Assembly: GCA_008923285.1 (NCBI GenBank)
Contig: WBSG01000002.1
Coordinates: 1 to 64,000, forward strand
Origin: Betaproteobacteria bacterium SCN2
Lineage (GTDB): Bacteria > Pseudomonadota > Gammaproteobacteria > Burkholderiales > Thiobacillaceae
Direction: 5' to 3'
DNA length: 64,000 nt
Positions within the stretch are counted from its first letter, which is position 1, and every line of letters begins with the position of its first letter. Under the pieces are notes generated by a model. It had not been told where the DNA came from and searched no databases. It saw only the letters and a program-made list of their open reading frames with translations. Positions 59,827 to 64,000 of this stretch are shown piece after piece. Position numbers and translations under genes: made by a program.

Positions 59827-61167
59827 TCATTCTTCCTTTTTGGTGACGAGAGCTTTTGCGTTGCCGTGATGAAACCGCAGGTCCAGGGTTTCGTCCAGCC
59901 TGATCTGCGCACTGCTGCGCACGACATCCCCCTGGGCATTGCGCACCATGCTGTAGCCGCGTGCCAGCACGGCCTCGGGATTGAGGTGGGCGAGGTGGGC
60001 GGCCATGCGTTCGACTTCAGTGCGGCGGCTTTGCAGTTGCTGGTGCAGGGCGCGGGTGAGGCTGGATTGGAGCGGTTTCAATTCGGCGTGCATGGTTTGC
60101 GGCTGCAGGCGCGCGGCAGCAAGGCGCCTGGCCAGCGCGTCGAACTGCCAGCGGTTGCGCGCGAAGCTTTGCGCGTGCGCGAGGCCCAGGCGTTTGCCCA
60201 GATGCATCAGCTTGTCGCGCTGTGCGGCCAGGCGCTGGGCCGGGTGCAGCAGGCGGCGCGCGGCCAGGTCCACTTGTTGTGCGCGGTTGGCCAGTTGGCG
60301 GTGCAGCGGGCGCGCCATGCGGTGCTGCAGCGCGGTCAGGCGCTGCATCCATTCCTCGCGGCTTGCCGACACCTGCTCGGCGGCGGCGGTGGGGGTGGGC
60401 GCGCGCAGGTCGGCGACGAAGTCGGCGATGGTGAAGTCGGTTTCATGGCCGACGCCGGACACGACTGGCACCGGACAGGCGGCGATGGCGCGCGCCACCG
60501 CCTCGTCGTTGAAGGCCCACAGGTCCTCGATGCTGCCGCCGCCGCGGCAGACGATGAGCACGTCGCAGTCACCGCGCTGGCCCGCAGCCTGGATGGCTGC
60601 GGCGATCTTCCTGCCGGCGCCCTCGCCCTGCACCGGGGTGGGGTAGAGCGTGACCGGCAGCCACGGTGCGCGTCGGCGCAAGGTGGTGAGCACGTCACGC
60701 AGCGCGGCTGCCTCGCTCGAAGTGACGATGCCGAGACGCCGGGGGAACAGCGGCAAGGGCCGTTTGCGCGCGGCCTCGAACAGGCCCTCGTTGGCAAGTT
60801 TCTGCTTGAGCCGCTCAAACGCCTCGAACAATGCGCCCAGCCCCGCGCGGCGCATCAGTTCGACCTGCAGCTGGAACTCGCCGCGCGCCTCGTACACCGT
60901 GGGCACCGCGCGCACCTCGACCTGGTCGCCATTGGCCGGCTGCCAGTCGACGAACTGGTTGCGCCCGCGGAACATGGCGCAGCGCACCTGGGCGCGATCG
61001 TCCTTCAGACTGAAATACCAGTGGCCGGAAGCGGCGCGTGTGAGATTGGAGATTTCGCCGCCCACCCACACCAGCGGCAGGGCGTTTTCCACGGCCGAGC
61101 GTGCCAGGCTGTTGAGGGCGGAAACGCTGAGGACGGGACTTGACGGGGGCAAAATTTGGCGCTCCAT
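59827..61167 (-). CDS. xseA: exodeoxyribonuclease VII large subunit
   Basis: A 446-residue XseA. N-terminal OB fold (LVWVGGEISNLTRAASGHWY near 30), catalytic domain with RLGIVTSSEAAALRDVLTTL (~145-164), IVCRGGGSIEDLWAFNDE (~196-213) and VSGVGHETDFTIADFVADLR (~225-244), then a coiled-coil extension and the C-terminal VLARGYSMVRN segment. Two in-frame ATGs exist; 61167 gives the usual N-terminus, 61203 would add twelve residues. The small subunit xseB is not in the window. Confidence 0.94.
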   Translation of the reverse strand: MERQILPPSSPVLSVSALNSLARSAVENALPLVWVGGEISNLTRAASGHWYFSLKDDRAQVRCAMFRGRNQFVDWQPANGDQVEVRAVPTVYEARGEFQLQVELMRRAGLGALFEAFERLKQKLANEGLFEAARKRPLPLFPRRLGIVTSSEAAALRDVLTTLRRRAPWLPVTLYPTPVQGEGAGRKIAAAIQAAGQRGDCDVLIVCRGGGSIEDLWAFNDEAVARAIAACPVPVVSGVGHETDFTIADFVADLRAPTPTAAAEQVSASREEWMQRLTALQHRMARPLHRQLANRAQQVDLAARRLLHPAQRLAAQRDKLMHLGKRLGLAHAQSFARNRWQFDALARRLAAARLQPQTMHAELKPLQSSLTRALHQQLQSRRTEVERMAAHLAHLNPEAVLARGYSMVRNAQGDVVRSSAQIRLDETLDLRFHHGNAKALVTKKEE

Positions 61168-61351
61168 GGCATCAAACCGTCCACTGGCTGGGGAAAACTG
61201 CATCAGGTTTCATCAAATCCCTTGCAAATGCCGGAGATTTGTTTAAGCGACTGTTTTTTAAGGAAAATATCATGATGCATGAATAGGCGGCAGGGGAAAT
61301 TTCCTTTGAAACAACATAGTTACGGGAATTTCGGTTGGCTTTTGCACAGTT

Positions 61352-61371
61352 TTATCCACAGAAATTGTGGA
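61352..61371. other. consensus DnaA box and small inverted repeat
   Basis: TTATCCACA at 61352-61360 equals the consensus DnaA box. It is part of a perfect inverted repeat TCCACA-GAAAT-TGTGGA (61355-61371). The gap from 61168 to 61588 is otherwise AT-rich without a gene that I can support. A lone box does not make an origin. Confidence 0.55.
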
Positions 61372-61588
61372 GAACTTTTAGCATGCATGCGCATCGACCA
61401 TCCGGTTTCCATTTTCGAAAAACGGCGGGTGCGGGCGGCTTGTGACGCGCTGCCCAATGGGGTCCTGTTTGCATCATGAAGCGATCCTGTTTGGCGTGCG
61501 CTGCGAAGTGGCGGCGCGCTCGCCGGCTGCGGCCGGGCGAGGAAGGGCCGCGCCCGTCTGGCGCGATTATTCCAATTTTTAGCCGCGC

Positions 61589-61617
61589 TTGTCGAATCGA
61601 AATGCGCAAGCTAAAGT
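61589..61617 (+). promoter_or_regulatory. possible sigma-70 promoter of exbB operon
   Basis: TTGTCG (61589-61594), 17-nt spacer, TAAAGT (61612-61617); 4/6 matches in each box. The predicted transcription start near 61624 would exclude the ATG at 61622 and fit the GTG start at 61649 with GGAG at 61639-61642. Confidence 0.45.
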
Positions 61618-61648
61618 CGCAATGTTTGTCTTTAAATGGAGTGTACGC

Positions 61649-62254
61649 GTGTTAGCCATCATCGAGGCGGCCGGCTGGCCAATCTGGCCACTGATACTGG
61701 CATCCGTTCTGGCTCTGGCCATCATCATCGAACGATTCTATTCTCTGCGCGTATCCGAAATTTCCCCCCCTGCGCTGCTGCCAAGCGTGATCAAGCAGTT
61801 GCGCGACCATGGCGTGAGCGACGACATGCTGGCCAAGCTGGCGGCGGATTCGCCGCTGGGCCAGATCCTGGCGGCCGGCCTGCGCAACGTGAAAAGCTCG
61901 CGCGAGGTGATGAAGGAATCCATCGAGGAAACCGGCCGCGCCGTCATCCACGATCTCGAGCGCTTCCTGACCTCGCTTGGCACCATCGCCGCGATCGCAC
62001 CCCTGCTCGGGCTGCTCGGCACCGTGGTGGGCATGATCGAAATCTTCGGCTCGCAGACGCCGACCGGGAGCGATCCGGTCAAGCTGGCCTACGGCATTTC
62101 GGTGGCGCTCTACAACACTGCCTTCGGCCTGATCGTGGCGATCCCGGCGATGATTTTCTACCGTTTCTTCCGCACCCGCGTGGACAACCTGGCGGTGGAC
62201 ATGGAGCAGCAGGCGGTCAAGCTGGTCGAAACCGTGCACGGCGAACGCGGCTGA
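61649..62254 (+). CDS. exbB: MotA/TolQ/ExbB proton channel family protein
   Basis: A 201-residue ExbB. Three transmembrane helices (~10-30, ~108-130, ~150-175); family motif SLGTIAAIAPLLGLLGTVVGM (second helix region) and YNTAFGLIVAIPAMIFYRFF in the third. It uses the proton motive force to energise TonB or Tol-type partners together with ExbD. The start is taken as GTG at 61649 because TGGAG lies 6 nt upstream; an ATG at 61622 is in frame but has no ribosome-binding site. First gene of the operon exbB-exbD-lpxK-Trm112-like-kdsB. Confidence 0.92.
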   Translation: MLAIIEAAGWPIWPLILASVLALAIIIERFYSLRVSEISPPALLPSVIKQLRDHGVSDDMLAKLAADSPLGQILAAGLRNVKSSREVMKESIEETGRAVIHDLERFLTSLGTIAAIAPLLGLLGTVVGMIEIFGSQTPTGSDPVKLAYGISVALYNTAFGLIVAIPAMIFYRFFRTRVDNLAVDMEQQAVKLVETVHGERG

Positions 62255-62270
62255 AGCGCAGGAACGATCG

Positions 62271-62687
62271 ATGAACTTCAAGCGCGGCTATTACAACGAG
62301 GATCCGGAAATCAACCTGATTCCGCTGATCGACGTGCTGCTGGTGATCCTCATCTTCCTCATGGTCACGACCACCTATGCGCGTTATTCCGAACTGAAGA
62401 TCAACCTCCCCACCGCCACCGGCGAGGCCAGCCCGAAAAAACCGCAGACCATCCAGGTGGCAGTGGATGCGCTGGGCCGCTACCAGGTCGACGAGAAAAA
62501 CATTGCCGCTTCGACCGAGGCGCTGAGCGCGGCGATGGCCGGCATCGCCAGGGGCAACGGCGAGATCGTCGTGGTGATCAACGCCGATTCCAAGGCCACG
62601 CACCAGTCGGTGGTCAACATCATGGAGGCCGCGCGCCGCGCAGGCCTGTCGCGCATCACCTTCGCCACGCAGAGTGCCGACGATTGA
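62271..62687 (+). CDS. exbD: ExbD/TolR family protein
   Basis: A 138-residue protein with one N-terminal transmembrane helix (~15-38) that contains the essential Asp in INLIPLIDVLLVILIFLMVT, and a periplasmic C-terminal domain. AGGA precedes the ATG. Works with ExbB in a proton-driven complex. Overlaps lpxK by 14 nt. Confidence 0.93.
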   Translation: MNFKRGYYNEDPEINLIPLIDVLLVILIFLMVTTTYARYSELKINLPTATGEASPKKPQTIQVAVDALGRYQVDEKNIAASTEALSAAMAGIARGNGEIVVVINADSKATHQSVVNIMEAARRAGLSRITFATQSADD

Positions 62688-63708
62688 TTTTCGAAGCCTG
62701 AACATTCAGGCCTTCTGGTCCCGCAAGGGGCCGCTCAACATCTTGCTGCTGCCTCTGTCCGTGCTGTTTGGCGCTGTGGCCATGCTGCGGCGCTGTTCCT
62801 ATCGCTTCGGCTTGCTGGATTCCGGCCATCCGGGCGTGCCGGTGGTCGTGGTCGGCAATCTCTCGGCGGGCGGCAGCGGCAAGACGCCTTTCGTCATCTG
62901 GCTGGCGCAGTGGCTCACCGCGCAGGGGCGCAGGCCCGGCGTGGTGAGCCGCGGCTATGGACGCGAGGACGCCGGATTGCGCGAGGTGGATGCTGACAGC
63001 ACTGCGGCACAGGTAGGCGACGAGCCGCTGCTGATCCATCTCAAGACCGGCGTGCCGGTGGTGGTGGCTGCCGATCGCCTGGCGGCGGCGCGCCTGCTGC
63101 GCGAGAGGTACCCCGAGGTGGACATCATCATCGCCGACGACGGCCTGCAGCACTACCGCCTGCGGCGCGACCTGGAGCTGGTGCTGGCCGATGGCCAGGC
63201 GCCGTTCGGCAATGGCTGGCTGCTGCCGGCCGGGCCCCTGCGCGAACCGCGCATCCGCCTGATGGGCGCCAATGCCCTGGTGCTGACCGAACGCAATGGC
63301 GCGGCCGCAAGCCCTCGGGCGCCGGTGCCGGTATTCCGCGTGCGCCACGCGCCGGCGGGCTTTCGCCGGCTGGCCGACAACGCGCATGCGGCGCAATTGC
63401 CCGATCCGGGCGGCCGCGAAGTGCAGGCGGTGACCGGAATCGCGCGGCCGCAGGCGTTCTTCGCACTGCTCGACAGGCTGGGCGTGCCGCACCGGCCGCG
63501 CGCTTTTCCCGATCACCACCGCTTCACCGCCTCCGACATCGCGGGCGATGCCGCCGTGGTGATGACGGAAAAGGACGCGGTAAAATGCCGTTCGTTTGCC
63601 GGACCCGACTGGTGGGCGCTGGAACTGGAACTGGTGCCCGATCCCGCGCTCGTCGAGTGGCTCAAGGCCCGGCTCGATCAACCCAAGGCGCCGCCAGCGC
63701 TATTCTGA
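62674..63708 (+). CDS. lpxK: tetraacyldisaccharide 4'-kinase
   Basis: A 344-residue LpxK, which phosphorylates the 4' position of the lipid A disaccharide. N-terminal membrane-associated helix (~20-38), Walker A-like [18 protein letters not shown] (~56-73), RGYGRED, and [15 protein letters not shown] (~148-162) with the catalytic Asp; FPDHHRF further on. The GTG at 62674 is inside exbD. LPS-lipid A synthesis gene joined with kdsB downstream. Confidence 0.95.
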   Translation: MPTIDFRSLNIQAFWSRKGPLNILLLPLSVLFGAVAMLRRCSYRFGLLDSGHPGVPVVVVGNLSAGGSGKTPFVIWLAQWLTAQGRRPGVVSRGYGREDAGLREVDADSTAAQVGDEPLLIHLKTGVPVVVAADRLAAARLLRERYPEVDIIIADDGLQHYRLRRDLELVLADGQAPFGNGWLLPAGPLREPRIRLMGANALVLTERNGAAASPRAPVPVFRVRHAPAGFRRLADNAHAAQLPDPGGREVQAVTGIARPQAFFALLDRLGVPHRPRAFPDHHRFTASDIAGDAAVVMTEKDAVKCRSFAGPDWWALELELVPDPALVEWLKARLDQPKAPPALF

Positions 63709-63719
63709 AAGTCATCGCT

Positions 63720-63902
63720 ATGAACAAGGTGCTCGAAATCCTGGTTTGCCCGGTATGCAAGGGACCGCTGGTGCTGCAGCGCGAGCGCGCCGAACTGGTG
63801 TGCTCGCCCTGCCGCCTGGCCTATCCCATCCGCGACGGCATACCGGTCATGCTGCCGGAAGAGGCGCGTACGCTGGGCGCCGAGGAAGAAGTGCGCAACT
63901 AG
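63720..63902 (+). CDS. Trm112 family (YcaR-like) protein
   Basis: A 60-residue protein with two CPxC-type pairs, [10 protein letters not shown] and [10 protein letters not shown], forming a zinc knuckle in related Trm112p-like proteins. It regularly lies between lpxK and kdsB in proteobacteria. In eukaryotes Trm112 activates methyltransferases; the bacterial role is unknown. Ends [14 protein letters not shown]. Confidence 0.92.
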   Translation: MNKVLEILVCPVCKGPLVLQRERAELVCSPCRLAYPIRDGIPVMLPEEARTLGAEEEVRN

Positions 63903-63909
63903 GCCGGCC

Positions 63910-64000
63910 ATGAGATTCCGCGTCGTCATCCCCGCGCGCTATGCTTCGTCGCGCCTGCCCGGCAAGCCGCTGGCCGACATCGGCGGCAAGCCCATGGTGG
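63910..64000 (+). CDS. kdsB: 3-deoxy-manno-octulosonate cytidylyltransferase, 5' part
   Basis: The first 30 codons of KdsB, cut by the window end. [18 protein letters not shown] is the N-terminal nucleotide-binding motif of CMP-KDO synthetases. KdsB activates KDO for LPS inner core. It starts 7 nt after the Trm112-like gene. Confidence 0.93.
   Translation, partial: MRFRVVIPARYASSRLPGKPLADIGGKPMV

Noticed and set aside
61352-61360. Replication origin at the DnaA box
   Set aside because: Only one consensus box, no dnaA, dnaN, gidA or parAB nearby.
61279-61479. Open frame of 66 codons in the gap before exbB
   Set aside because: No ribosome-binding site, no family likeness, composition unlike neighbouring genes.

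Overview
The window is about 64 kb of a high-GC (roughly 63-65%) proteobacterial chromosome. Gene content and order point to a betaproteobacterium, most likely a free-living, sulfur- or iron-cycle-type relative in or near Nitrosomonadales or Rhodocyclales. The placement rests on protein character (betaproteobacterial 5S rRNA, exbB-exbD-lpxK-Trm112-kdsB order, tamAB, lysC followed by tRNA-Ser) and is an inference. No phage, transposon, plasmid gene or CRISPR array was seen; nearly all of it is ordinary core chromosome.

Layout. 1-370: the 3' end of a 23S rRNA gene, a complete 5S rRNA gene and the rrn terminator. 600-1260: a ComEA-like helix-hairpin-helix secreted protein facing tRNA-Arg(ACG) and tRNA-Ser(GCT). 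1.3-6.1 kb (minus): lysC, rlmD, a DEDD exonuclease and a degenerate EAL-HDOD regulator. 6.1-15.5 kb: central carbon and glycogen block with pgl, a DUF4139 secreted protein, pgi-glgB on the minus strand, and glgC plus a GH57 glucanohydrolase on the plus strand. 15.5-19.7 kb: slyD, a secreted SCP2-like protein and an Mla/MCE-type lipid transport operon whose ATPase subunit is truncated and degenerate. 19.8-25.0 kb: SH3 protein, M48 protease, CHASE2 adenylate cyclase, metallo-beta-lactamase-fold hydrolase and a thioredoxin-HEAT protein, a tightly packed set that looks like an envelope-sensing cAMP module. 25.0-33.9 kb: murI, a CDF-like transporter, queG, tsaE-amiC-mutL, gcvR, htpG. 33.9-37.8 kb: fbpABC ferric iron importer under a Fur box. 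38-47.2 kb: nadC, clpB with a sigma-32 promoter, tamA-tamB. 47.2-53.8 kb: a signalling cassette (small membrane coiled-coil protein, PAS-GAF-HD-GYP, hybrid histidine kinase, DUF302 protein). 53.8-59.3 kb: DMT exporter, DUF523, PhzF-like, GST, Rnk, YbaK, small membrane protein, miaA. 59.4-64 kb: sirB2, xseA, then exbB-exbD-lpxK-Trm112-like-kdsB (kdsB cut by the window edge).

Themes. Genes are packed with NTGA stop/start overlaps (all four of ATGA, GTGA, TTGA, CTGA occur). Longer intergenic gaps carry a family of imperfect palindromes built from degenerate CAGAGG/GGGAGG words. The observations I consider most worth checking are the palindromic ATGCAT that serves as start codon for both queG and tsaE, the truncated pseudo-ATPase in the MCE operon, the cyclase/MBL-hydrolase module, the cysteine cluster in the FbpC-like ATPase, and the intergenic palindrome family. 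I did not find a clear-cut undescribed multi-gene system; none of these is proven novel from sequence alone.
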